Assembly (NCBI GenBank): GCA_965221295.1
Contig: OZ244879.1
Span: forward strand, 1,736,001-1,800,000
Origin: Bin87 sp965221295
GTDB taxonomy: Bacteria; Chloroflexota; Dehalococcoidia; Lucifugimonadales; UBA3495
DNA length: 64,000 nucleotides
Direction of reading: 5' to 3'
Shown here: positions 45,430 through 53,803 of the stretch, one piece after another
Numbering within the stretch: position 1 is the first letter of the stretch
Layout of the letters: every line of letters starts with the position of its first letter
Notes under the pieces: generated by a model
Databases searched by the model: none
What the model was told of the DNA's origin: nothing
Seen by the model: the letters and a program-made list of their open reading frames with translations, nothing else
Translations under genes and position numbers: made by a program

Positions 45430-45581
45430 GACGCCGAACGACCGTCCACGGTTTCAGGATCAGAGCCGGAACTTTGATGGAACCGACGGACTTGCAACGC
45501 CACGGCGTAGCCGGCCAGCGCAATTCCGGCAGTCAAGAGGATGCCCGCAACAACGGTGAGGATGATGGCAAGAGATAACAT
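45426..45581 (-). CDS. Tiny membrane protein, first of a packed cluster
   Basis: 51 residues from ATG 45581. One clear N-terminal membrane helix (LAIILTVVAGILLTAGIALA), then a positively charged segment (VRRFH) and a polar tail, so the tail should face the cytoplasm. Two more hydrophobic tiny ORFs follow with overlap or 6-nt gap. Divergent from the GLUG gene at 45875. Function unknown; it resembles small subunits of membrane complexes in size only. Confidence 0.5.
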   Translation of the reverse strand: MLSLAIILTVVAGILLTAGIALAGYAVALQVRRFHQSSGSDPETVDGRSAS

Positions 45582-45789
45582 GAGAGGTCCCTGATTGAAG
45601 CAGTCGCCTTGCGAAGGTCAAATCGTTTAGGCATGGAAACATTGTACACGAAAGGACCATCATTCGCGGGGCCGCGGTCAGGTCCGCAGGTCCCTCATTT
45701 TGTCATCGTGACAATCGCGTCGACGCGGCAGTCTCTTTTCCCCTCGCCAGCGCCGCCGGCGGGGACTTCGCCCAGCGGCGGGCGTATGC

Positions 45790-45818
45790 TTGCCCGAATA
45801 CCTAACCTCCCATATAAT
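45790..45818 (+). promoter_or_regulatory. Sigma70-like promoter of the GLUG gene family
   Basis: TTGCCC (45790-45795), 17 bp, TATAAT (45813-45818, consensus), then CCC, 56 nt before ATG 45875. Confidence 0.8.
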
Positions 45819-45874
45819 CCCGCCCGACCCAGGCGCGACCGCAAGTATCTATATCGAATATCGGAGCCAACCGC

Positions 45875-48800
45875 ATGATTATTGCCCGCCGCCTTTCCAT
45901 TTGGTTCGCCATTTTAGCTCTGATCATCATCGCCGCTGGGGTGGCGCTCGTCGGCAACGCGACCGCGCAGAACAACGTAGACTACGACATCGACAATGAT
46001 GGGCTGATCGACGTGGGAAGTCTGGCGCAACTCAACGCTCTCCGCTGGGACTCGGACGGCGACGGGGCGGCGGACAATGCAGACGACAGCAACAACTACT
46101 CTGCCGCCTTCCCCAACGCCGCAACCGGCATGGGCTGCCCCAGCCAGGGCTGCGAAGGCTACGAGCTGACCGACGACCTGGACTTCGACACCGACGGCGA
46201 TGGCGTCATCGATAGCGACGACGCCTATTGGAACGGCGGCAAGGGTTGGGAACCCATCAGCGATTTCAACGCCATTTTCGACGGCAACCGGCACGTCATC
46301 TCCAACCTGTACATCAATGTCGCCCCCGCCGCTGAGATAGCCTATTTCGGCCTGTTCAGTGAAACTGGAACCGACAGCGAGCTTCGCTCCATCGGCCTAG
46401 AAGGAGCGGACATCACCATCCAGGGCCGCAGAAATGCCTACACCGGAGCCTTGGTGGGAAAGTCCTATGGGACGGTGAAATTCTGTTACTCCACCGGAAG
46501 AGTTGCCTCCAACACGGTGTCCACCCAACGCTATACCGGCGGTCTAATTGGCTGGCAGTACGACAAGAGCATTGAGGGCAGCTATTCCACCGCCGACGTG
46601 TCCGGCGGAACCGGCGTCGGGGGCTTGGCGGGACTTGCCACCGCCGGCGCCCGGGTGTCGCAGAGTTACGCGACCGGTACGGTCACTCAAAGCGGCCCGA
46701 CTTATGCGACCTTCGCCGGCGGTCTGTTGGGATCGGCATTGAGCACAACCGTGGAGTTCGCCTACGCGACCGGTTCGGTGCAGGGTCCCGACTCCATGAC
46801 TCAGGACACCAATCAGATTGGAATCAGCGCGCTGGTCGGCGCGGGGGCCCGGGCCTCGCTGCGGGAAGGGTATGCCACCGGGATGCCCACGGGCAATGCC
46901 CCCAGAACGACCACGGCCGGGCTCATGGCCTACGATTACAACTACTCGTCGGTGGATTCGGACGCCTATTGGGATACGGACACGACGGGGCAAACCACCA
47001 GCCTAAAGGGCGGAACCGGCAAGACCACCGCGCAGTTGCAGGCGGACACCAACGCCATCGTCGGCGCCGAGGACTACGCTGGCATCTATAAGGATTGGGA
47101 CAAGTCGAAGTGGGATTTCGGTAGCTCCTCCCATTATCCGGTTCTGAAGGTTGACTTCAACGGCGACGGCGTTGCCACCGAGCAGGAGTTCGGAATCCAG
47201 GGCCGGGTGATTTATGACACCGACGCCGACGGCTTGATCGACGTTGCCAACTTGGCGCAGCTCAACGCCATGCGCTGGGACGCGGACGGCGACGGGGCGG
47301 CGGACAATGCGGACGACAACAACAGCTACTTCGCCGCCTTTCCCAACGCTGTCAGCGGCATGGGCTGCCCCAGCCAAGGCTGCGACGGCTACGAGCTGAC
47401 CGGCGACCTGGACTTCGACACCGACGGCGATGGGGTCATCGATAGCGACGACGCCTACTGGAACGGCGGCAAGGGCTGGGAGCCCATCAGCGACTACAAC
47501 GCAACTTTCGACGGCAACCGGTACGTCATCACCAACCTGTACATCGACGTCGCCAGCACGGCCACCACGGGATATTACGGCTTGTTCGCTCAAATTGGGA
47601 CTGCCAGCGAGCTCCGCTCCGTCGGCCTCAAGGGCGTAGACGTCACGATAAAGGGCGTCAGGTCAACCTACACCGGCGCCCTGGTGGGCAAGTCCTACGG
47701 GACGGTGAAATTCTGCTACTCCACGGGCAAGGTCGCCTCCAGCACGGCGACGTCTGCCCAACGCTACACTGGCGGCCTTATCGGTTGGCAGTACGACCGG
47801 AGCATCGAGGGCAGCTATTCCACCGCCGACGTGTCCGGCGGAACTGGCGTGGGCGGCTTGGCGGGACTTGCCACCGCCGGCGCCCGGGTGTCGCAGAGTT
47901 ACGCCACCGGAACGGTCACCCAGATTGATCCGACCTATTCGACCTTTGCTGGCGGCCTGCTGGGATCGGCATTGAGCACAACCGTGGAGTTCGCCTACGC
48001 GACCGGTTCGGTGCGAGGTCCCGACTCCATGACGCAGGACACCAATCAGATTGGGATCAGCGCCTTGGTGGGAGCTGGGTCCCGGGCGTCGCTGCGGGAA
48101 GGGTATGCCACCGGGATGCCCACGGGCAACGCCCCCAGAACGACCACGGCCGGGCTCATGGCCTACGATTATAACTACTCGTCGGTGGATTCGGACGCCT
48201 ACTGGGATACGGACACTACGGGGCAGGCCACCAGCCTCAAGGGAGGAACCGGCAAGACCACCGCAGAGTTGCAGGCGGACACCAACGCCATCGTCAATGC
48301 GGAAGGCTACGACGGCATCTACAAGGATTGGGACAAGTCGAAGTGGGACTTCGGTAGCTCCTCCCAGTATCCCGTTCTGAAGGTTGACTTCAACGGCGAC
48401 GGCGTGGCCACCGCGCGGGAGTTCGGGGAGCAACTCTACACTGACTACGATACCGACGACGACGGCTTGATTACAGTCTCGTCCTTGGCGCAGTTGAACG
48501 CAGTGCGGTGGGATCCCGATGGCGATGGCGCCGCGTCGGATGCAGACGCCGCCAAATACAAGGCTGCGTTCCCCAGATCTGGTCCGGACATGGGCTGCCC
48601 CAGCGCTGGATGTTCTGGCTACGAGCTGACCGGTGACTTGGACTTCGACACGGACGGCGATGGGGCCATCGATAGCGACGACGCCTACTGGAACGGCGGC
48701 GCGGGTTGGGATCCAATCACCTACCTTGCCGCTGATTTCGATGGCAACGACCACACCATAAGCAACCTTTTCATCAACCGCCCAAGCGACGGCAGCGTGG

Positions 48801-49519
48801 GACTGGTTTCCTACCTCGGCTACTCCGGCTATGGAGTGCGCGCGGTCATCAGGAACGTCCACCTCGAGGGTGTCGACGTAACGGGCGGCTCCCAAGCGGG
48901 ATCGCTGGTAGGCTACAACTCCGGGATCATCGAGGGCAGCAGCGTAACCGGCAAGGTCGACGGAGGCTCCATAGCCGGCGGCATGGTGGGCACAAACACG
49001 GGCGTCATCACCGGCAGCTCCACCAACGTTGCCCTGACCGCAAATCACAACGCCGCGGGCGGAATCGCTGGCGAGAACCAAGGCAACGGCAAGATCATAG
49101 CCAGCTACGCCACGGGTAGCGTCACTTCGGTCCACTCTGCGGGCGGGCTGGTCGGCTACAACTTCGGCGGCAGCGACTCCATCAAAGAAAGCTACGCCCA
49201 GAACGACGTGACCGGCGGCTCTTATTCCGGTGGGTTGGTCGGTTTCAACTTCGGTTCAATCGTGAACAGCTACGCGGCAGGAACGGTGACGGTGGACCAC
49301 CCCAACGACGCGGGTGGTTTGGCGGGCTATAACGGCAGTACTTGTACGGACAGTTACTGGGATACCGCGACCAGCGGCCTGACGGCCAGCGACTGCGGCA
49401 ACGGCAAAACCACCACCGAGTTGCAGAACCCCACGTCATTAAGCGGCATTTTCGCCAACTGGGACGACGTGTGGGACTTCGGCGGCGCCACGGACTACCC
49501 GACATTGCCAACCAACTAG
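45875..49519 (+). CDS. GLUG-repeat exported protein with three units, no C-terminal module
   Basis: 1214 residues from ATG 45875, preceded by CGGAGC at 9 nt. The signal peptide (MIIARRLSIWFAILALIIIA, then GNATAQ) is followed by three units starting near residues 36, 444 and 858. Units 1 and 2 are close duplicates: GSYSTADVSGGTGVGGLAGL, EFAYATGSV, GNAPRTTTAGLMAYDYNYSS and KDWDKSKWDFGSSS occur in both. Unit 3 is of the usual type and ends WDFGGATDYPTLPTN. The chain stops there, so the closing EF-hand loop and the two-cysteine module present in the paralogues are absent. Surface or secreted protein, function inferred as structural/adhesive. Confidence 0.9.
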   Translation: MIIARRLSIWFAILALIIIAAGVALVGNATAQNNVDYDIDNDGLIDVGSLAQLNALRWDSDGDGAADNADDSNNYSAAFPNAATGMGCPSQGCEGYELTDDLDFDTDGDGVIDSDDAYWNGGKGWEPISDFNAIFDGNRHVISNLYINVAPAAEIAYFGLFSETGTDSELRSIGLEGADITIQGRRNAYTGALVGKSYGTVKFCYSTGRVASNTVSTQRYTGGLIGWQYDKSIEGSYSTADVSGGTGVGGLAGLATAGARVSQSYATGTVTQSGPTYATFAGGLLGSALSTTVEFAYATGSVQGPDSMTQDTNQIGISALVGAGARASLREGYATGMPTGNAPRTTTAGLMAYDYNYSSVDSDAYWDTDTTGQTTSLKGGTGKTTAQLQADTNAIVGAEDYAGIYKDWDKSKWDFGSSSHYPVLKVDFNGDGVATEQEFGIQGRVIYDTDADGLIDVANLAQLNAMRWDADGDGAADNADDNNSYFAAFPNAVSGMGCPSQGCDGYELTGDLDFDTDGDGVIDSDDAYWNGGKGWEPISDYNATFDGNRYVITNLYIDVASTATTGYYGLFAQIGTASELRSVGLKGVDVTIKGVRSTYTGALVGKSYGTVKFCYSTGKVASSTATSAQRYTGGLIGWQYDRSIEGSYSTADVSGGTGVGGLAGLATAGARVSQSYATGTVTQIDPTYSTFAGGLLGSALSTTVEFAYATGSVRGPDSMTQDTNQIGISALVGAGSRASLREGYATGMPTGNAPRTTTAGLMAYDYNYSSVDSDAYWDTDTTGQATSLKGGTGKTTAELQADTNAIVNAEGYDGIYKDWDKSKWDFGSSSQYPVLKVDFNGDGVATAREFGEQLYTDYDTDDDGLITVSSLAQLNAVRWDPDGDGAASDADAAKYKAAFPRSGPDMGCPSAGCSGYELTGDLDFDTDGDGAIDSDDAYWNGGAGWDPITYLAADFDGNDHTISNLFINRPSDGSVGLVSYLGYSGYGVRAVIRNVHLEGVDVTGGSQAGSLVGYNSGIIEGSSVTGKVDGGSIAGGMVGTNTGVITGSSTNVALTANHNAAGGIAGENQGNGKIIASYATGSVTSVHSAGGLVGYNFGGSDSIKESYAQNDVTGGSYSGGLVGFNFGSIVNSYAAGTVTVDHPNDAGGLAGYNGSTCTDSYWDTATSGLTASDCGNGKTTTELQNPTSLSGIFANWDDVWDFGGATDYPTLPTN
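45980..48433 (+). repeat. Recent tandem duplication of a ~1.22-kb coding unit
   Basis: 45980-47205 and 47205-48433 are near-identical at the DNA level over most of their length, for example 46556-46670 versus 47785-47900 and 46780-47000 versus 48010-48230. The second half of each copy is the most similar, so conversion or very recent duplication is likely. Confidence 0.85.
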
Positions 49520-49600
49520 CCAACCAGTTTGATGGAGCGTCAGAGCCTGGGCGCCGATGACGCCTTCCTCAGTGGCCAGCGTCCAGCTTGAAATGCGCGA

Positions 49601-49843
49601 TTAGCCCTGTACACCAAGCGGGAAATTTCGTTGCTTGGCCAATTCAGCAGCGTAGAGCGCCGCCGCTTTGACGGCGCCCTCGGATACCGGTGGATAACGC
49701 TTGGTGATTTCCCGTGCGCTCAAGCCTTCCGCCAGCTTGGCCAGTACAACGGTCGCCATAACCCGCGTGCCGGTTGTGCAGGCCTTTCCGTGGCAGACCG
49801 CTGGGTCAGAGATGATGTAGTCGCACCAGTGAATTGTCTTCAC
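49601..49843 (-). CDS. DUF433 family protein, antitoxin-like, without partner
   Basis: 80 residues from a GTG at 49843. The sequence IISDPAVCHGKACTTGTRVM, followed by LAKLAEGLSAREITKRYP and an alanine-rich C-terminal helix, is the DUF433 pattern (winged-helix or homeodomain-like). DUF433 proteins usually act as antitoxin or regulator next to a DUF5615 PIN-like toxin. No such gene lies downstream; the next gene is convergent and begins 82 nt away. It is therefore an orphan, or regulates the adjacent upstream gene at 49883. Cytosolic DNA-binding protein, inferred. Confidence 0.85.
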   Translation of the reverse strand: MKTIHWCDYIISDPAVCHGKACTTGTRVMATVVLAKLAEGLSAREITKRYPPVSEGAVKAAALYAAELAKQRNFPLGVQG

Positions 49844-49882
49844 CCTGGTACGTGGTTGGCATCGCTGGGGATGTACCCAGTA

Positions 49883-50839
49883 TCACGAATTTCCTGGCCC
49901 ATGCCCGATCAGCGCTCGGATGCGATTCCACAGTCGTTCGCGGAGATCTTCAGGGGTTTTCCAGACTATGTGATTGAAGTGATTGATATCGAAATGCGGT
50001 TCATTGGCACCCTCGCGGCAAGTGAAGATGACGGGGATGTCGAGCCCATGGGCGAAACCAGCCTCGTAGTAGACGCTGCCCCGAGCGCCGTCGGCGCCGC
50101 ATGTGAAATCAGCAACCACAAATCTTGATCGCCTGATCTCTGCGATGATTTCGTCCTCAATCTTGTTGGCGTGTTCTTTTTGGTCTATGCGCACAGGTTC
50201 GTACCCGGCTTCCTCCACAGCGGGTTTGATGCCATTCTTAAACGCGTCTGTCATTTGATCGTCAAACCACATGGCAACGAAGCATTGATTGGAGGTCAGG
50301 TTTTGCTCTTCACGTTCAATTTCGTCCACCCTTGTGTGGCCCTCGACTGTCACTCTCCGACCTGCTCGTGCGTCCTGTTCGAGCCAGCCCCTTTTTTCCA
50401 GGTACTCGACCAGATAATTGACTTCGCTCCGATTCAAGGATTCAGACCATGCCAGCATTTGGTTTCTTGCTCTTCCAAAATCGCGGAATTCTCCGAGATG
50501 CCGGTCTTTGGAGGCCAGAGAGAGGGCATACAACAACCTATCACCCCGCACGTGTACCGGAAGGGAGCGCCTTCGGCGCGCACGATCCAATTCGAAATGC
50601 GTAATTTCCGGCATATAATTGCCGCGTTTCCACTGATCGATAAGCCAGGTGGTCAATTTGGCCTTTGCGGTATCGGGCAAACCCTTTACGAAAGCATCAA
50701 GCAACGCCGCGTCGATGCTGTAGCCCCCGAAAGCACGCTCCGACTCAGTAATCTCATAAACCTTGGCCTCCGTATCGTAGGTTCCTTCTGCTTTGAAATT
50801 GGCTCCCCAGATTGGGCAAGTCGTGATTGGTTCCAGCAT
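49883..50839 (-). CDS. Nucleoside 2-deoxyribosyltransferase/TIR-like domain protein, putative defence effector
   Basis: 318 residues from ATG 50839; GGAGG lies 7 nt upstream of this ATG, whereas the in-frame ATG 6 nt earlier would be too close. The C-terminal domain (about 185-300) has CFVAMWFDD, GIKPAVEEAGYEPVRID, IIAEIRRSRFVVADFTCG, VYYEAGFAHGLDIPVIFTC and FDINHFNHIVW. This is the nucleoside 2-deoxyribosyltransferase-like Rossmann pattern (PF05014), with the candidate catalytic Glu259. The N-terminus (TTCPIWGANF) looks like a degenerate CPxCG zinc ribbon followed by a helical region. Related proteins occur in defence islands, where such domains cleave NAD or nucleotides. Here it sits between a broken type I R-M locus and DUF433, which supports a defence role without proving it. 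Confidence 0.75.
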   Translation of the reverse strand: MLEPITTCPIWGANFKAEGTYDTEAKVYEITESERAFGGYSIDAALLDAFVKGLPDTAKAKLTTWLIDQWKRGNYMPEITHFELDRARRRRSLPVHVRGDRLLYALSLASKDRHLGEFRDFGRARNQMLAWSESLNRSEVNYLVEYLEKRGWLEQDARAGRRVTVEGHTRVDEIEREEQNLTSNQCFVAMWFDDQMTDAFKNGIKPAVEEAGYEPVRIDQKEHANKIEDEIIAEIRRSRFVVADFTCGADGARGSVYYEAGFAHGLDIPVIFTCREGANEPHFDINHFNHIVWKTPEDLRERLWNRIRALIGHGPGNS

Positions 50840-50859
50840 CGTCATTCCTCCAATGTGTT

Positions 50860-51298
50860 GCGACTATCTCGCCGCTCACCAGTTTGGGTTGCAGCGCGTC
50901 CCGCTGGGCAGCCGCCACAAGAGGCGTGTCGAACTCGGCGCCCTTACCGCCCTCGGCCAGGGTGAACGCTCCAAGAAGCGCTCGTACATCTGGCCCACTA
51001 CGTCGGTGGCCCGGGCCTCCGCGCCACCGACGTTGATGTTGCTGACCAAACCCACCACCTGCCCCAGGCGATTCTGGTCCCCCGCGGGACGGGCGTAGTC
51101 CTTGGGCAGCAGATCCTTCAGGGCTGGGTTGTCCCGCTCGATGGCGGACATGGCGGCGTCCATGCTGCCCCGCAGCGCGTCGGCCATCTTCCACAGTTGA
51201 TCCTTGTAGTCGCCGTTGGCGGCGCTGGCTGCGGAGGCCTCTTTCTGCGTCGTTGCTGAGGCTGCTGTGGCGCTCCGTCTTCGCCGGCGTGTGGTCAT
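50860..51298 (-). pseudogene. Type I restriction-modification relic: hsdM start fused to hsdS end
   Basis: From ATG 51298 the frame encodes an HsdM N-terminus: YKDQLWKMADALRGSMDAAM, then NRLGQVVGLVSNINVGG, then DVVGQMYERFL. A one-base deletion within TTGGAG (near 50985) shifts the frame. The other frame continues with the expected LGAFTLAEGGKGAEFDTP (HsdM FxTP region). It then jumps directly to QRDALQPKLVSGEI, the C-terminal tail typical of HsdS. The methylase catalytic domain and most of HsdS have been deleted. No hsdR gene is present. The locus cannot encode a working type I enzyme. Confidence 0.7.
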
Positions 51299-51499
51299 GT
51301 TGCCGCTTGTTTCGGATCGATTTACGGGGGTGCCGTATCTGGTTTGGTTCAGATACGTTTCCATTGCCGCGATTTGTTCAAGGATATGACGCCTGCCGAT
51401 ATGGGTCAAACGGGATCGGCATACACGGGCATCGATTTCGCCATTGAATTCGAAATGGCAAACCGCGGGAGTCTAGGGGCGGCGGAGGCCGGTCGCGCG

Positions 51500-53263
51500 C
51501 TATCCCGCGTCGGGATGATCCACGCGGATGGAAATGATGTCGGTGTCGTGGTACTGCTGGTGCTTCACCGACGAGGCGTAGCTTCGCAGCAGCCGCAGGG
51601 AGATCTCCTTCTCGGACGGACTTTCACCAATGTGCTGCTGGAGTTGCCGCACCTGGTCTTCGATGTTGCCTTCGCCGCCGCCGCCGATGAATTCAAGGTC
51701 GGCCGAGTTGCCGTCGCTGGTTGCCAAGACCACCAACTTGCGCGATTCCCCGGATCCTTGAGGTTCTGCTTGCGGTTCCCCTTGCGGCGGCGCTTCCAAA
51801 TCCAATGGGGCCAGGGTCAGCAGGGTCTCTTCCGCCACCGCGCGCAGCCGCCCCGTCATCGCGTCGTTCCACCCTCGGCTGGAAGCGAACTTGGCCATGA
51901 ACTCGTTGAGTTCGGGTAGGGCGTCTATGTGCAGACGCGACTGGAAACGCATCCGTTTGGGATTGGTCAACTCGAGATATAGAACGACGCCGATCAACGC
52001 CAGACCACCGGTGGTGATGGCGCTTTTGAGGAGCGCCCCCCACACCGGGCCGACGCCGGTGAGGGAGAACAACCCGAACTGGAAGGCAGCGCCGATCCAA
52101 AAGCAGATCCCGGCCACCAGCAGTCGCTGGGGGTTCGGCTCGTTCTGGATCACCATCCTGGCGCCGTCAACGAACAAGCTCCCGCTGAGGATGATCAGGT
52201 ATCCTGCCATTACGGGTCCTGGTATGGCGCCGAGCAGACCGTAAACCTTCGGCAGGAAGGCCACGAGGATGAAGATCGCACCAATCCAGTAACCGACACG
52301 CTTGGACGCGACCCCGGTGGCGCGGGCATACGCGACGGCTCCCGGGTTGATGATGTTTGGCACGGCGCCGGCGAGCCCGGCCAGCGCGTTGGTAACGCCA
52401 GCCCCAGATACAGCCCCCTGCACTTGGCGGAAATCCACGGCCCGCTCTTCTCGCCAGGCCGCCTGCTGCTGGGTGATGGACTCTCCGTTGGCTTGGATGA
52501 CGCCGACAATCCCCAGAAACAGAAAGGCGGGCAGCAGCGTCCAGAAAGGAATCCCGAAATCGAATCCGAAGCCCGGATACGTCCCAGGCAGTCCCACCCA
52601 GGGAGCGTCTATAACGGCGCTGGGATCGTAGAGTCCGAAACCCGCCGCCGCCAGGCTGCCCACGATCAACCCGACTACTGGCCCCCACAGCCGCAGCGCG
52701 GCCGACTGCCGCAGGACAAGCGCGCCGATCACGCCCAGGGTAATCAGCGCAGTCAACGGCCCGCCCAACGGTTCGGGTGGCGATACGTCATTCATCAGGC
52801 GGGGCACAACTGACGCGAGGGTGATGGACAGTATGGCCAATATGGTTCCCATCACCGTCGGCGTAACGATCCGCCTCAGAATTGACAGCCTCCGGGAAAT
52901 GACCAATTGGAGGGCGCCCGATACCAATACCAACGCGGCCAACGTCGCCGGTCCGCCGTCGACTATCGCTGCGATGCAAAAGGGGATGGAGACGGCCGCG
53001 GTGAACATGGGTAGCACGGCCCCGGCTCCCACCGGGCCCAGCCGCCTGACCTGTATCAGGGTGGACAGGCCGCAGACCAACAGAGATGCGAATACCATCC
53101 AGCCGAGCAGGGAATCATCCGACGCCTTGGCCACCACCACTGGTGTCACCAGCAAGGTGGGGCAGGCGATCAGGCTGAACTGCGCGCCCAAGCCCAAGGA
53201 AACGAGCGCCGGGGGATGCTCGTGCGCCTCATATCTTGGTTTTTGGGAAGATGCCGATGCCAT
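51500..53263 (-). CDS. NCS2-type nucleobase permease with added C-terminal ATPase-like domain
   Basis: 587 residues, ATG 53263 with GGGAG 6 nt upstream. Residues ~20-435 carry 12-14 hydrophobic segments of the NCS2/SLC23 (xanthine-uracil) type. The first is LVSLGLGAQFSLIACPTLLV; later come RIVTPTVMGTILAIL, the GVIQANGESITQQQAAWREE region and GSLFVDGARMVIQNEPNPQR. Ordinary members end there. Here ~150 residues follow: LNEFMAKFASSRGW, RLRAVAEETLLTL, DLEFIGGGGEGNIEDQVRQL and ISLRLLRSYASSVKHQQYHD. This resembles histidine-kinase-type or anti-sigma ATPase domains, which suggests regulated transport or signalling. Transport of purine/pyrimidine bases is the family default; substrate not resolved. 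Confidence 0.85.
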   Translation of the reverse strand: MASASSQKPRYEAHEHPPALVSLGLGAQFSLIACPTLLVTPVVVAKASDDSLLGWMVFASLLVCGLSTLIQVRRLGPVGAGAVLPMFTAAVSIPFCIAAIVDGGPATLAALVLVSGALQLVISRRLSILRRIVTPTVMGTILAILSITLASVVPRLMNDVSPPEPLGGPLTALITLGVIGALVLRQSAALRLWGPVVGLIVGSLAAAGFGLYDPSAVIDAPWVGLPGTYPGFGFDFGIPFWTLLPAFLFLGIVGVIQANGESITQQQAAWREERAVDFRQVQGAVSGAGVTNALAGLAGAVPNIINPGAVAYARATGVASKRVGYWIGAIFILVAFLPKVYGLLGAIPGPVMAGYLIILSGSLFVDGARMVIQNEPNPQRLLVAGICFWIGAAFQFGLFSLTGVGPVWGALLKSAITTGGLALIGVVLYLELTNPKRMRFQSRLHIDALPELNEFMAKFASSRGWNDAMTGRLRAVAEETLLTLAPLDLEAPPQGEPQAEPQGSGESRKLVVLATSDGNSADLEFIGGGGEGNIEDQVRQLQQHIGESPSEKEISLRLLRSYASSVKHQQYHDTDIISIRVDHPDAG

Positions 53264-53721
53264 TACGATCTCCCGCTCGCAACCTTTCCGACGGGCGAAC
53301 GCAACGTAACCATATCACAGGCGCCGCTGCGGACCGCCTCGTGGTAGCAAGTGTCCATGCTCCCAGAGCGACGCCAGGCACAAGTCGCGGGCGGCCCTGA
53401 CGGGGCCGGTGTAGGTGTGGGCGGAGTCTTCCAGCAGGTGAGTCTGGTTTCACTCGACGGCGAGGCTTTTCGGAGCGATGGTCAATTGGCGCCCAGGCGT
53501 CAAGGCGACGGCAGGCTGCCCGGCTTCGTCTCCGGCGCAGTGTCCGGCGGCGTCGGCGAGGGTAATTCGGCGAGGGCAATATCGGCCGCGCGGAACGCCT
53601 TTTGCATCAGCCGGTCCGTTCCCAACATTCGCTGGACGAATCCGCTGCCGCTAAGTATCTTGCCACCTGGCGCCTCCAATTCGCCGCTAATTCGCAATAT
53701 GCTACGAAGGAGTACGCCGGA
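53264..53721. other. Intergenic region, possible decayed minus-strand gene
   Basis: Short minus-strand stretches look protein-like in different frames (for example SGFVQRMLGTDRLMQKAFRA near 53610-53660, and HTYTGPVRAARDLCLASLWE near 53350-53410). They do not join into one frame. A decayed gene is possible; the family is not recognised. Confidence 0.3.
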
Positions 53722-53750
53722 TTGCGAAACCCCGCAACCTAAGGTAGTAT
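53722..53750 (+). promoter_or_regulatory. Sigma70-like promoter of the GLUG gene family
   Basis: TTGCGA (53722-53727), 17 bp, TAGTAT (53745-53750), then CCGC, 53 nt before ATG 53804. Confidence 0.75.
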
Positions 53751-53803
53751 CCGCAGTGGAGCGCAGCGCCCGCGAGTTTGGGCAACGTATCGGAGCAAAC
53801 GCC

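Noticed and set aside
46000..48400. Tandem repeats as a CRISPR array
   Set aside because: The repeats are ~1.2-kb coding units in frame, not short direct repeats with unique spacers. No CRISPR array was seen anywhere in the window.
47663..49135. Long minus-strand reading frame (490 codons) opposite the 45875 gene
   Set aside because: It mirrors the GLUG repeat in the antisense frame (repeated VGVEVQVxGQLVA-type strings), a by-product of GC-rich codons. Similar frames at 13704-14867, 28566-29600 and 57026-58240 (minus) and 9-1682 (plus) were left out for the same reason.
53351..53803. Extended N-terminus for the 53804 gene
   Set aside because: The frame is open, but the promoter, ribosome-binding site and signal peptide shared with the paralogues place the start at 53804.
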